38,425 nucleotides of DNA from contig DAHXMJ010000048.1 in the NCBI GenBank assembly GCA_027365525.1, positions 1-38,425 on the forward strand, read 5' to 3'. Positions 7,513 through 14,943 of this stretch are shown piece by piece. A model generated the notes under the pieces. The model had not been told where the DNA came from. It saw only the letters and a list, made by a program, of their open reading frames with translations, and did no database searches. A program made the position numbers and the translations under genes. How positions within the stretch are numbered: position 1 is the first letter of the stretch; each line of letters begins with the position of its first letter. Source of the DNA: Acidithiobacillus sp. Lineage in GTDB: Bacteria; Pseudomonadota; Gammaproteobacteria; Acidithiobacillales; Acidithiobacillaceae.

Positions 7513-7773
7513 CTACTTGGGGATAACCCGCCTTTTCCTGACTTCCACGGTCACGTGCCGGGAGGCGGCGGCTGCCGTGCCCGCAGAAGATGCCGGGGTC
7601 TGGCGGGGCTGTATGTCTTCTGGAATGGGCAGGTCTTTTGGGTACCAGAAGTGCGGGCGTTTCGGTTCGGATTCCTGGATCTGGGCATCACCGTCTGCAG
7701 GAAGGAACTCCTGCGTTTCCCGGTCTTTTTTGCGGTCCGGGGTGATGCCATACTGTGGTGCAACTATGGGCAT
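7513..7773 (-). CDS. Small protein of unknown function (86 aa)
   Basis: I do not recognise this protein. It is predicted soluble, without a signal peptide or membrane segment: a charged N-terminal half, a Pro-rich centre with HFWYPKDLPIPEDI around residues 41-54, an Ala/Ser linker and a basic tail ending TVEVRKRRVIPK. Support for a real gene: AAGGGAG four bases before the ATG, codon choice like neighbouring genes and no overlap with another credible gene. It points toward rppH (convergent) and is divergent from ydcH. A possible promoter is at 7896-7924. The tail loosely recalls basic RNA-contacting tails, but I infer no function. Confidence 0.5.
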   Translation of the reverse strand: MPIVAPQYGITPDRKKDRETQEFLPADGDAQIQESEPKRPHFWYPKDLPIPEDIQPRQTPASSAGTAAAASRHVTVEVRKRRVIPK

Positions 7774-7895
7774 AACGCTCCCTTGCTTAGGATGAGGATT
7801 TTCTCCCAGGCGCCATTTCCCCTGATACGGTCTCTTTGCTCCGGGAGATGGTTCCGGTTCGTGACTGGATGTGGCGCGCCTGTGGCAGGAGAGTT

Positions 7896-7924
7896 TTTTT
7901 ACCAGAAAACGGAAGGAAGAGCAA
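7896..7924 (-). promoter_or_regulatory. Possible promoter of the 86-aa gene
   Basis: Minus-strand TTGCTC at 7919-7924, a 17-bp spacer and TAAAAA at 7896-7901. Both boxes are only partial matches; the leader would be about 115 nt. Confidence 0.3.
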
Positions 7925-7936
7925 AGAGGCAGGATT

Positions 7937-7966
7937 TTGCGCGGCGGACCTTTTCGCGGCTACACT
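7937..7966 (+). promoter_or_regulatory. Predicted promoter of ydcH
   Basis: TTGCGC at 7937-7942, an 18-bp spacer and TACACT at 7961-7966. The last two bases of the -10 are the first two of the hexamer repeat array, so transcription would begin inside the repeats. Confidence 0.45.
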
Positions 7967-7994
7967 GGAACTGGAACTGGAACTGGAACTGGAA
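7965..7994 (+). repeat. (CTGGAA)5 hexanucleotide tandem repeat
   Basis: Five perfect head-to-tail copies of CTGGAA. In one frame the array would read (Leu-Glu)5, but no credible gene spans it. It starts at the end of a predicted -10 box. Confidence 0.95.
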
Positions 7995-8153
7995 GGCACC
8001 TTTCTGTACAGGAGCTGCGCAGCCCTTTTCGCCGGGGAGAACCGGGGAGCGCCGCACAGGCCCGCAAGCGGTGCTTTCCTGCGCGGAAGGGGGACCACAT
8101 TCCAGGGTCCGGACCGGAAGTTGCACGTCATGCTGTGGCGGAGGAGGATGCCC

Positions 8154-8411
8154 ATGCAAACCGAACACCAGGATTTCCGGAAGGAATTTCCGGAGCTTGA
8201 GGAACGCATTGAAACTCTTGAGCGGAGCAGTTCGCATTTTGCAAAACTTCTGGCCGAGTTCGCTGCCATTACTGCAGAAATTGAGAGGGTGGAACGTAAC
8301 GACCTGGCCAGTGGTGATCCGGTTCTGCTTGCCCGGAAAAAGCACCGTCTGGCTGTCAAGGACGAACTCTATGCCCTGCTGGGGAACGCACACGCTGCTT
8401 CCGGAGGGTAG
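8154..8411 (+). CDS. ydcH: YdcH / DUF465 family small helical protein
   Basis: An 85-residue protein matching DUF465 (YdcH): EHQDFRKEFPELEERIETLE at the start, then HFAKLLAEF, an acidic-basic helix and the diagnostic RLAVKDELYALL near the end. The family forms helical hairpins; its function is unknown. The start is ATG at 8154 with GAGGAGGA five bases upstream; an open frame extends to 7836, but that part is not conserved and crosses the predicted promoter. It appears to be a single-gene unit with a long leader. Confidence 0.85.
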   Translation: MQTEHQDFRKEFPELEERIETLERSSSHFAKLLAEFAAITAEIERVERNDLASGDPVLLARKKHRLAVKDELYALLGNAHAASGG

Positions 8412-8504
8412 CCGGCAGTATCAGCCAGAGGCTGCGTTCCTCCAGGAAGAAAGCCGGAAGGTGCCCTGCATCCCCGTTCCGGCTGCTGCCGGACGGCGGA
8501 AAGG

Positions 8505-9596
8505 TCAGACGTTGAACCGGAAATGCACAACATCTCCTTCCTGCATGGCATAGTCCCGGCCTTCCAGCCGCCATTTTCCCGCTTCCTTCGCACCCTGCTC
8601 CCCGCCACAGCCAACATAGTCCTGATAGGCGATGACCTCGGCACGAATGAAGCCTTTCTCGAAATCCGTGTGAATGACGCCTGCGGCCTGGGGGGCGGTG
8701 GCACCCCGCCGGACAGTCCAGGCCCGTACTTCCTTGGGTCCGGCGGTAAAAAAAGTCTGCAGTCCAAGCAGTCCATACCCGGCCCGGATGACGCGGTCGA
8801 GTCCAGGAGCGCTGAGCCCCATGCTTTCCAGGAATTCTCCCTTGTCCTTTTCTTCCAGCTGTGCAATTTCCTCCTCGATCACGGCGCAGACGGGCACAAC
8901 CACGGCCCCCTCGCTCCGGGCGATGGCCTGTACCTGATCCAGCAGGGGATTGTGCTCAAAGCCGTCTTCCTGAACATTCGCTATGTACATGAGAGGCTTG
9001 ATCGTGAGCAGGTGCAGGTCTCGCAGGAGCAGTTTCTCCTCCACGCCCATATCCAGGGAGCGCGCGCTCAGTCCCTGGTCCAGGTGTGCCTGGAGGCGCT
9101 CAAGCAGAATTTTCCTGGCCTGGGCATCCCGGTTGCCGGATTTGGCCGCCCTGGTGGCACGGTCCAGGTTCCGCGCTACGGTATCCAGATCTGCCAGCAC
9201 CAGTTCCGTGTTGATGGTTTCGATGTCATCCCGGGGATCCACACGTCCCGCAACGTGTATCACATCGTCGTCTTCAAAGCACCGGACGACCTGGGCGATG
9301 GCGTCCGTCTCGCGGATGTGGGCAAGGAACTGGTTGCCAAGACCCTCACCCTCCGCAGCCCCCTTGACGAGACCGGCGATATCCACAAATTCTACCGTCG
9401 CCGGTATGACCTGCTGGGGGTGTACCAGCCCGGCAAGGGTATCCAGGCGCGGATCCGGGACCGGAACCGTGCCCACGTTTGGTTCAATGGTGCAGAACGG
9501 GTAGTTTTCCGCAGCGATGGCGGCTCTGGTAAGGGCATTGAAGAGGGTGGATTTGCCAACATTGGGCAGACCCACAATTCCACAGGCAAGGGACAT
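8505..9596 (-). CDS. ychF: Redox-regulated ribosome-binding ATPase YchF
   Basis: A universally conserved Obg-related P-loop protein that hydrolyses ATP rather than GTP and binds the ribosome. In 363 residues: G1 GLPNVGKST at 8-16, G3 DIAGLV near residue 70, a G4 region NVQE (the NxxE form that marks ATP specificity) and a C-terminal TGS domain with [13 protein letters not shown] and DVVHFRFNV at the end. The start is ATG at 9596 ([17 protein letters not shown]), the normal family N-terminus, with GGAG eight bases upstream. It is 2 bp behind pth, the usual pth-ychF pair, and downstream of rplY. Confidence 0.96.
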   Translation of the reverse strand: MSLACGIVGLPNVGKSTLFNALTRAAIAAENYPFCTIEPNVGTVPVPDPRLDTLAGLVHPQQVIPATVEFVDIAGLVKGAAEGEGLGNQFLAHIRETDAIAQVVRCFEDDDVIHVAGRVDPRDDIETINTELVLADLDTVARNLDRATRAAKSGNRDAQARKILLERLQAHLDQGLSARSLDMGVEEKLLLRDLHLLTIKPLMYIANVQEDGFEHNPLLDQVQAIARSEGAVVVPVCAVIEEEIAQLEEKDKGEFLESMGLSAPGLDRVIRAGYGLLGLQTFFTAGPKEVRAWTVRRGATAPQAAGVIHTDFEKGFIRAEVIAYQDYVGCGGEQGAKEAGKWRLEGRDYAMQEGDVVHFRFNV

Positions 9597-9598
9597 GG

Positions 9599-10174
9599 TC
9601 AGGACTCCAGGGTATGTAGAATTTTCTGCGCTGCTTCCGGATGGCCGGCGAGGAATTCGGGCAGGACAGCAAGGCTGCGTTCCATCGCCAGTCCGATCTG
9701 CCCGGCTTCTTCTGGAGAAGGGGGAGACAGTACATAGCCTGTGACCTGGTCCCTGTGGCCTGGATGTCCAATGCCGATGCGCAGGCGCCAGTAGTCCCGG
9801 GTTCCCAGACTGCGGTCCAGATCCCGCAGGCCATTGTGTCCCCCGTGACCGCCAGACCATTTGAGCCGGGCGGTACCGGGGGGAAGATCCAGATCATCGT
9901 GGACGGCAAGGACGCGTGCAGGAGGGATTTTGTGAAAGGCCGCCATGGCCCGGACCGGCCCGCCGGAACGGTTCATGTAGTCCTGGGGAAGGCACAGCCC
10001 AACGTCCAGCCCGTCAATCCGGAACCGCGCGGTCTGTGCTTTCCAGGATTTTTCCATCTGCCACTTCAGGCCATGGGAGTCAGCCCAGTGCTGCAGAAGC
10101 CAAAAACCCGCGTTGTGGCGGGTTCGGGCATATTCCTGGCCGGGATTTCCGAGGCCGGCGAGGAGCCAGTCCAT
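9599..10174 (-). CDS. pth: Peptidyl-tRNA hydrolase
   Basis: Cleaves the ester bond of peptidyl-tRNA released from stalled ribosomes. The 191-residue protein retains the key sites: Asn10 in GLGNPG, catalytic His in RHNAGF (about residue 20), [17 protein letters not shown] with the catalytic-dyad Asp, and GGHNGLRD. The C-terminus carries the lid region [13 protein letters not shown]. It starts at ATG 10174, 15 bp after rplY. The ribosome binding site is weak (GCAGGG), so translation may depend on rplY. Confidence 0.96.
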   Translation of the reverse strand: MDWLLAGLGNPGQEYARTRHNAGFWLLQHWADSHGLKWQMEKSWKAQTARFRIDGLDVGLCLPQDYMNRSGGPVRAMAAFHKIPPARVLAVHDDLDLPPGTARLKWSGGHGGHNGLRDLDRSLGTRDYWRLRIGIGHPGHRDQVTGYVLSPPSPEEAGQIGLAMERSLAVLPEFLAGHPEAAQKILHTLES

Positions 10175-10189
10175 GGCGCAGCCCTGCGG

Positions 10190-10798
10190 CTATCCTGCTG
10201 CAGGCGCCTCTTCTCCGTCGCCGGTCCTTGCACTGTGGATGGACACAACTTCCTTGTCATCCCCGTGGTGCAGCGCGACCAGGACTGTCCCGGACGGGAT
10301 GGAGAGCTGCGACAGGTGGAGGCTCTCTCCGACCTGAAGGTTCACAATATCCACTTCAATGGCCTCCGGGAGGCTGCCAACCGGCGCCTGGATTTCCACT
10401 TCCACGAGGGCGCGGTGCAGGACGCCGCCGGCCTTCAGGCTGGGTGAAGCATGTTCGTTGAGCAGGCGGACGGGGACATGGAGCGTGACCATTTCCCCCT
10501 TGTGCACCCGGAGAAAATCCATGTGCAGAACCTCATCCTTGTAGGGATGCCTCTGCAGATCACGGATCAGGGCGCTTTCACTGCGGTCGGCAAATTTCAG
10601 GGTGATCACGCTGCTGTACACCCTGTCATCGCCAAGAAGGCGCCGGAGGACGCGGGCTTCCACACTGATGGATTCAGCCGGCTTGCCATCTCCATAAAGA
10701 ACGGCAGGAACACGACCAGTGCCGCGCATGCGGCGGCTCGGGCGGCGGCCGTGCTGGTCGCGGGATTCTACGGCGAGTGTGAATTCCACATCTGTCAT
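10190..10798 (-). CDS. rplY: 50S ribosomal protein L25 (CTC form)
   Basis: Binds 5S rRNA. The 202-residue product is the long CTC type with two domains: the 5S-binding L25 part (about 1-95: SRDQHGRRPSRRMRGTGRVPAVLYG, LIRDLQRHPYKDEVLHMDF) and a TL5 beta domain ending in a charged tail. The start is ATG at 10798 (MTDVEFTL) with AAGGAG nine bases upstream; longer in-frame starts fall in mrdA and the promoter. The usual upstream ispE-prs genes are absent; here mrdA precedes it. A strong promoter at 10878-10906 should make rplY-pth-ychF an independent unit. Confidence 0.95.
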   Translation of the reverse strand: MTDVEFTLAVESRDQHGRRPSRRMRGTGRVPAVLYGDGKPAESISVEARVLRRLLGDDRVYSSVITLKFADRSESALIRDLQRHPYKDEVLHMDFLRVHKGEMVTLHVPVRLLNEHASPSLKAGGVLHRALVEVEIQAPVGSLPEAIEVDIVNLQVGESLHLSQLSIPSGTVLVALHHGDDKEVVSIHSARTGDGEEAPAAG

Positions 10799-10811
10799 TG
10801 GGGCATACTCC

Positions 10812-12740
10812 TTATGGCTTTGTGAATTTGGGCAGGGCGAGGGTTGACAGGACCTTTCTCCCTTGGGGAAGCTGCGAACTATACGGAGCCTGCCCCCTTT
10901 TTGCAAGCTTTTCAGTGGACTGCACGCTTTTTCCCTTCCTGCCAGGCTGAAGATAGGCACGGATGACCGCCCGCGCGACGGGCAGGGCCTGCCAGGCATT
11001 GTGTCCCCCGTATTCGACCACGACGGCCACCGCGATTTTCGGGTGGTGAACCGGCGCCCAGCCAATAAACAGCGAGTCGTTGTTGTATATGGTGCGCCCG
11101 TTTTTGTGGCCAACCGGTATCTGTGCCGTGCCGGTCTTGCCGGCGATGCTGATGCCTGGAATGCTTACGCTGCGGCAGGTACCGGAATTTACGCAGGCTT
11201 CCATGCCCAGGTGAACTGCATGCAGGGCAGGGGCGGAAACATGGAGATTGACGGGCGCCGAAAGGGGAAGGGAGATTTTCTCTCCGCTGAGCGGATTGAC
11301 CATGGTCTTGCCGATCCGGGGCTGTACCAGGAACCCGCCATTGGCAAGGGTGGACACTGCGCGGGCCAGCTGCAGCGGGGTCACCAGGAGATAGCCCTGG
11401 CCGATGCCAAGAATCACGGAATCCCCCGTATACCAGGGTGTGTGCAGATGGGACTGTTTCCACCTGGAGGTGGGAACAAGACCGGCCGCGCCTCCTGGGA
11501 GATCAATGGCTGGGCGCCGGCCAAAGCCAAAGCGCCACAGCGCCTTGTCCTGCAGGCTTATGCCCATCTTAACCGCCAGCTTGTAGTAGAAAACGTCCAC
11601 TGACCATGCCAGTGCCTTGGTCAGCCCGGTATTGCCAAAACCGCTGCGGTTCCAGTCCCAGTAGGTGTGACCACCCAGCTGGAAATTTCCTCCACAGAAG
11701 GTGTGGTAGCCGGGAGAAATGACGTTGTCCTGTAGCGCCTGGAGGGAAAAGAACGGCTTGGCGCAGGAGCCGGGAGGATAGAGCCCGTTGTCTGCCCGGT
11801 TCATCAGCGGACGTCCCGGATCATCAAGGAGCGTTTTCCAGTGAGGAGTGCTGATTCCATCCACAAACCAGTTGGCATCAAAGCCGGGACTGGTCACCAT
11901 GGCAAGAACGGCTCCGGTATGCGGATTCATCGCCACGACGGCACCCCGGTAGCCTTTTCCCTGCAGGGCTTTCGCCGCAGCTTTCTGCACTCGCAGGCGC
12001 AGGTGGGTGACCAGGCGGTCTCCGGCCAGGGGGGCCTGGCTGCGCAGGGTACCGACCTGGAGACCGGCGGCATTGATGTCCTTGATCTGGTAACCCACGG
12101 TGCCCCGGAGCTGCCGTTCATAAAACCGTTCGAGGCCCGTCTTGCCAATGTAGTTGCGGCCCAGGTAGCTTCGGGCATGGAAATCCCGGAGATCGGTGGC
12201 CGTAATGGGACCGACATACCCTACGACGTGGGAGAACAGCGCTCCATAGGGGTAGTAGCGGTGCAGGACGGCAACCACCCGTACCCCGGGCAGCTGCCAG
12301 GACCGTACGGCAATGGCGGCGACTTCGGACTGGCTAAGATCTGCCTTCAGGATTACCGGGTCAAACCCGGGCCTGCCAGCCAGCCGGTCATGGAAACGCT
12401 GCAGGTCGTGGTGGTCCAGCCGGATCAGTTTTTGCAGCCTGTCCAGGGTGGCTTGGAGGCCCTGAACCTGGTCTGGCGTAATTTCGACAGCAAAGGTCGG
12501 ACGGTTTTCTGCCAGAATTGCCCCGTGGTCGTCTACGATATCCCCTCTGGGTGGAGCGACCGGCACCAAGGCTACATGGTTGTTGTGGGCCAGCGTCCGG
12601 AATTTATTGTAATGGAGCACATCGAGATCAACGAGTCTGGACAGCAGGGCCAGCAGCATGATCAAGATGAGCAGGCTGGCTGTCCAGAGACGGATGCGGA
12701 AGGAGCTGGATTGCCGGAAAGGAGGCTTGGAAGACTTCAT
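10812..12740 (-). CDS. mrdA: Penicillin-binding protein 2 (elongasome transpeptidase)
   Basis: Transpeptidase that cross-links peptidoglycan during cell elongation, partner of RodA. The 642-residue protein has a short cytoplasmic N-terminus, one membrane segment (about 15-37), a pedestal domain and a C-terminal transpeptidase domain with the catalytic Ser in PPGSCAK (about residue 324), an SVD motif in the SxN position and KTGTAQ (Lys about 535). The start is ATG at 12740; a GTG at 12788 lies within the divergent promoter. rodA (mrdB) is not adjacent, unlike in E. coli. Its last ~25 codons contain the promoter for rplY. MrdA rather than FtsI is supported by the SVD motif and the pedestal wording. 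Confidence 0.92.
   Translation of the reverse strand: MKSSKPPFRQSSSFRIRLWTASLLILIMLLALLSRLVDLDVLHYNKFRTLAHNNHVALVPVAPPRGDIVDDHGAILAENRPTFAVEITPDQVQGLQATLDRLQKLIRLDHHDLQRFHDRLAGRPGFDPVILKADLSQSEVAAIAVRSWQLPGVRVVAVLHRYYPYGALFSHVVGYVGPITATDLRDFHARSYLGRNYIGKTGLERFYERQLRGTVGYQIKDINAAGLQVGTLRSQAPLAGDRLVTHLRLRVQKAAAKALQGKGYRGAVVAMNPHTGAVLAMVTSPGFDANWFVDGISTPHWKTLLDDPGRPLMNRADNGLYPPGSCAKPFFSLQALQDNVISPGYHTFCGGNFQLGGHTYWDWNRSGFGNTGLTKALAWSVDVFYYKLAVKMGISLQDKALWRFGFGRRPAIDLPGGAAGLVPTSRWKQSHLHTPWYTGDSVILGIGQGYLLVTPLQLARAVSTLANGGFLVQPRIGKTMVNPLSGEKISLPLSAPVNLHVSAPALHAVHLGMEACVNSGTCRSVSIPGISIAGKTGTAQIPVGHKNGRTIYNNDSLFIGWAPVHHPKIAVAVVVEYGGHNAWQALPVARAVIRAYLQPGRKGKSVQSTEKLAKRGQAPYSSQLPQGRKVLSTLALPKFTKP
10878..10906 (-). 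promoter_or_regulatory. Predicted promoter of rplY-pth-ychF inside mrdA
   Basis: Minus strand: TTGCAA at 10901-10906, an exact 17-bp spacer and TATAGT at 10878-10883 (5 of 6). It lies within the mrdA 3' coding region and gives a ~70-nt leader for rplY. Confidence 0.65.
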
Positions 12741-12760
12741 GTTGGACTGGCAGAGCCGGT

Positions 12761-12789
12761 TTGCAAAAGGGAGGGGCGCTCCGTACACT
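12761..12789 (+). promoter_or_regulatory. Predicted promoter of the ZapB-like gene / zapA
   Basis: TTGCAA at 12761-12766, a 17-bp spacer and TACACT at 12784-12789, the same architecture as the rplY promoter. It rules out in-frame starts before about 12796 and so favours GTG at 12818. Confidence 0.6.
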
Positions 12790-12817
12790 CATTAGCAGCA
12801 TCACCCTGGGGGCACCC

Positions 12818-13063
12818 GTGCTAGAACCGCGCTTTGAAAATCTCCTGGCTGAACTTGAACGTATGGTAACGGATTTTCATGTCCTGCGTCGCGAGGTGCG
12901 GGAGGATCCGGATCACCACATGCTCCAGCGCCTGTACCGCCAGAGCCAGACGCTGGAAGCGGAAAATGCGGTGCTGCGCCAGCGTCAGGGACAGATCTGT
13001 GACCGTCTGGCTGATCTTCTCGGACAGGTGGAGGAATGGGAAAAGCGGGAGAACCTGCCATGA
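12818..13063 (+). CDS. ZapB-like coiled-coil protein (TIGR02449-like)
   Basis: An 81-residue, almost wholly helical protein: two heptad-rich segments (LLAELERMVTDFHVL and a QTLEAENAVLRQRQ helix) broken by an acidic stretch. Proteins of this size with an EN-x-LR-x-RQ core commonly precede zapA in gammaproteobacteria and are thought to help organise the Z ring. The start is GTG at 12818, five bases after GGGGG and ~22 nt after the predicted transcription start. The stop overlaps the zapA start (ATGA). Family assignment rests on location and helix pattern, so it is moderate. Confidence 0.7.
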   Translation: MLEPRFENLLAELERMVTDFHVLRREVREDPDHHMLQRLYRQSQTLEAENAVLRQRQGQICDRLADLLGQVEEWEKRENLP

Positions 13064-13356
13064 CAGAAGCCCAGACACCGGCATCCAGGGAGGTGATCAG
13101 CGCCCAGCTTCTGGGGCAGCCCTACCAGATTTCCTGTACCGCAGAGGAGAAGGAGCTGCTCCACCGGGCTGTGCGTCTGCTCCAGGAGCGTCTGGGCGAG
13201 GCCTCCCTGCGCATGGAAAAGGGGGTGCTCAGGGAGCGGATGCTGCTGATGGTGGCCCTCAATCTTGCAGCCGATTTTCTGAAAACCGGGCAGGATCTGG
13301 ATGCCATCGAGTCACGTCTTCGCAGACTTGTTGACATCAGCCGGGGGGCGGAGTAG
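13060..13356 (+). CDS. zapA: Cell division protein ZapA
   Basis: FtsZ-binding protein that bundles protofilaments at mid-cell. The 98-residue product has the ZapA fold: an N-terminal beta part (SAQLLGQPYQISCTAEEKELL) and a long helix with MVALNLAADFLKTGQ. The start is ATG at 13060, overlapping the preceding stop; an upstream ATG at 13036 would duplicate coding in the other frame. The last 25 bp hold the promoter for 6S RNA. The order zapA, 6S RNA, fthC is a hallmark of proteobacteria. Confidence 0.93.
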   Translation: MTEAQTPASREVISAQLLGQPYQISCTAEEKELLHRAVRLLQERLGEASLRMEKGVLRERMLLMVALNLAADFLKTGQDLDAIESRLRRLVDISRGAE

Positions 13357-13359
13357 CTT
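13331..13359 (+). promoter_or_regulatory. Predicted promoter of 6S RNA, inside zapA 3' end
   Basis: A perfect TTGACA at 13331-13336, a 17-bp spacer and TAGCTT at 13354-13359. The implied start, about 13366, falls two bases before the 6S closing stem. Confidence 0.6.
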
Positions 13360-13365
13360 GGGAAC

Positions 13366-13548
13366 TGCTCCCTGCGGGGCGCGTGTGGCCGGGATGATTC
13401 CTGAACCAACATTGTCTATCCGGGGAATTCCCAATCATCACCGTGGTGTGCATCTCCCCTGCGGAGCAGCCTGAAGCGGTGTGTGAATTCCCACCTGGCC
13501 TCCAGGTTCCGGGGACAGCGGGCTGCACGACCTAGGCGGGGAGTTTTT
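13366..13548 (+). ncRNA. ssrS: 6S RNA
   Basis: Regulator that mimics an open promoter and sequesters sigma-70 RNA polymerase in stationary phase. Evidence: the conserved zapA-fthC location; a length of about 183 nt, as in E. coli; a closing stem CTCCCTGC (13368-13375) pairing fully with GCGGGGAG (13536-13543), one G-U included; further CGTG/CACG pairing inside; and a T6 tract right after the stem. The 3' arm also contains the GGGGAG ribosome binding site of fthC. No covariance search was possible, so ends are estimates. Confidence 0.85.
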
Positions 13549-13549
13549 T

Positions 13550-14143
13550 GTGGTTACCAAATCCGAGATACGGCGCAGGATGCGCCACTGGCGCCGGAGC
13601 CTCAGTGCAGAGCAGCAGGCCCGTGCCCAGGAAGGTCTGGGCCGCCATATATCCAGGCTGCCAGCGTTTCTCGGGGCTTCCCATGTCGGAATTTACTGGC
13701 CCATGAATGGAGAGATCAGTCCGCTGGGGCTGGTTGCCCATCCGCTTTCCCGGCACAAGACCTACTACCTTCCAGCCCTTGCGGGCTCCCATCTCCGGGA
13801 GCTGCGTTTTGCCCCGTTCCGCGGCCGCTGGGCCTGGCGGCAGAATGGGCTGGGAATTCCCGAACCGCAGTCGCCGCGGCGTCTGTGGCGGTCCGCCAGG
13901 GAACTGGACCTGCTGGTCATCCCCATGCTGGCCTTCGATTCCCGCGGACACCGGCTGGGTATGGGAGGTGGATACTATGACCGTACCCTCAAGATTCTGG
14001 TACACCGCCAGTACTGGCGCCGCCCGCGTCTTGTCGGTGCTGCCCATGCTTTCCAGGAATGCCCGGAAATCCCCGCGGAGCCCTGGGATGTATCCCTTCC
14101 GGTGATCTGCACGGAACTGGGGTGCCGGTGCTTCCCGGCATGA
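13550..14143 (+). CDS. fthC: 5-formyltetrahydrofolate cyclo-ligase
   Basis: Converts 5-formyl-THF to 5,10-methenyl-THF with ATP. A protein of 197 residues with the family's RRRMRHWRRSLS start, a YLPALAGSHLRELRF-type substrate strand and the diagnostic GMGGGYYDRTL near residue 140. The start is GTG at 13550 with GGGGAG six bases upstream; that site is part of the 6S RNA closing stem. The stop overlaps the ymdB start. Co-expression with 6S RNA is known in E. coli (ygfA) and is likely here. Confidence 0.93.
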   Translation: MVTKSEIRRRMRHWRRSLSAEQQARAQEGLGRHISRLPAFLGASHVGIYWPMNGEISPLGLVAHPLSRHKTYYLPALAGSHLRELRFAPFRGRWAWRQNGLGIPEPQSPRRLWRSARELDLLVIPMLAFDSRGHRLGMGGGYYDRTLKILVHRQYWRRPRLVGAAHAFQECPEIPAEPWDVSLPVICTELGCRCFPA

Positions 14144-14943
14144 TGGCACATCTGCTGTTTGTGGGCGATGTCATGGGGGCTGCAGGCCGCCATGCCCTGA
14201 GGTGCGGGCTTGCGGATCTGCGGAGCGAAACCAGCCTGGATCTGGTCGTGGTCAACGGAGAGAACGCCGCAGGAGGCGCGGGCATCACTCCCGCAATTTT
14301 CCAGGAATTCCGCTCCCTCGGTGTGGATGTGGTGACTGCGGGCAACCATGTCTGGGACCGGAAGGAAATTATCCCGTTTATTGGAGCAGAACCCAGGCTT
14401 CTCCGCCCGCACAATGCGCCTCCGGGCAATCCGGGAAGCGGATGGGTCCTTCTTGACATGCCCGGAGGCTGGTCTGTTGGGGTACTGAACCTCATGGGCC
14501 GGCTGTTCATGCATCCGATCTATGACTGCCCTTTCCGTGCGGCGGATGAGGTCCTGGCTGCAAAACCGGAAAACTGCCGTGTCGTGCTGGTGGATCTCCA
14601 TGCAGAGGCGACCAGCGAGAAATATGCCCTGGCCTGGCATCTGGATGGACGGGTGTCGGTCGCCGTTGGGAGCCATACCCATGTTCCGACCGCGGACGAA
14701 CGGATTTTCCCGGGAGGAATGGCCTACCAGACCGATGCCGGAATGTGCGGCTGCTACGATTCCGTAATCGGGGTGGACCGGGAAACCGCGAGAAAACGCT
14801 TTGTGGACGCCATGCCCGGACGGGCTCCCGTCGTGGAGAAGGGGACCGCCAGTTTCTGTGCACTTCTGGTAGATGTCGATACTGGAACTGGTAGGGCCTG
14901 TGGTGTCCGTCGGATACGCCTGGACTACCCTTTCGCGGACTGA
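14140..14943 (+). CDS. ymdB: Metallophosphoesterase YmdB (TIGR00282 family)
   Basis: A dinuclear-metal phosphodiesterase; the Bacillus homologue cleaves 2',3'-cyclic nucleotides. The 267-residue protein has GDVMGAAGR (first metal Asp), NGENAAGG, GNHVWD, DLHAEATSEK and GSHTHVPTADE, the complete metal ligand set of the family. Two adjacent ATG codons (14140, 14143) overlap the fthC stop; I chose the first. It converges on the M61 peptidase with a 19-bp tail-to-tail overlap. The physiological substrate here is unknown. Confidence 0.88.
   Translation: MMAHLLFVGDVMGAAGRHALRCGLADLRSETSLDLVVVNGENAAGGAGITPAIFQEFRSLGVDVVTAGNHVWDRKEIIPFIGAEPRLLRPHNAPPGNPGSGWVLLDMPGGWSVGVLNLMGRLFMHPIYDCPFRAADEVLAAKPENCRVVLVDLHAEATSEKYALAWHLDGRVSVAVGSHTHVPTADERIFPGGMAYQTDAGMCGCYDSVIGVDRETARKRFVDAMPGRAPVVEKGTASFCALLVDVDTGTGRACGVRRIRLDYPFAD

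Larger units (their letters stand above)
7774..8153. other. 380-bp intergenic region between 86-aa gene and ydcH
   Basis: No convincing gene. It holds two back-to-back promoter predictions (minus 7896-7924, plus 7937-7966), the (CTGGAA)5 repeat at the predicted plus start site and a ~180-nt untranslated leader for ydcH. The leader is GC-rich and could fold, but I could not match a known riboregulator. Confidence 0.5.

Noticed and set aside
7836-8153. N-terminal extension of ydcH containing (Leu-Glu)5
   Set aside because: No ribosome binding site, unnatural composition, and a predicted promoter inside it; DUF465 proteins start at 8154.
8452-8484. 8-bp inverted repeat AGCCGGAA/TTCCGGCT between ydcH and ychF as a terminator
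   Set aside because: The 17-nt loop and lack of a T tract on either strand make it a weak terminator candidate.
7315-8553. Long plus-strand frame of 412 codons
   Set aside because: It overlaps rppH, the minus-strand small gene, ydcH and the end of ychF, with Arg/Pro/Gly/Cys-rich noise composition; a GC-rich shadow frame.
8523-9737. 404-codon plus-strand frame opposite ychF
   Set aside because: Antisense shadow; ychF has all its GTPase-fold motifs on the other strand.
11841-12824. 327-codon plus-strand frame opposite mrdA
   Set aside because: Antisense shadow; no family resemblance and crosses the ZapB-like promoter.
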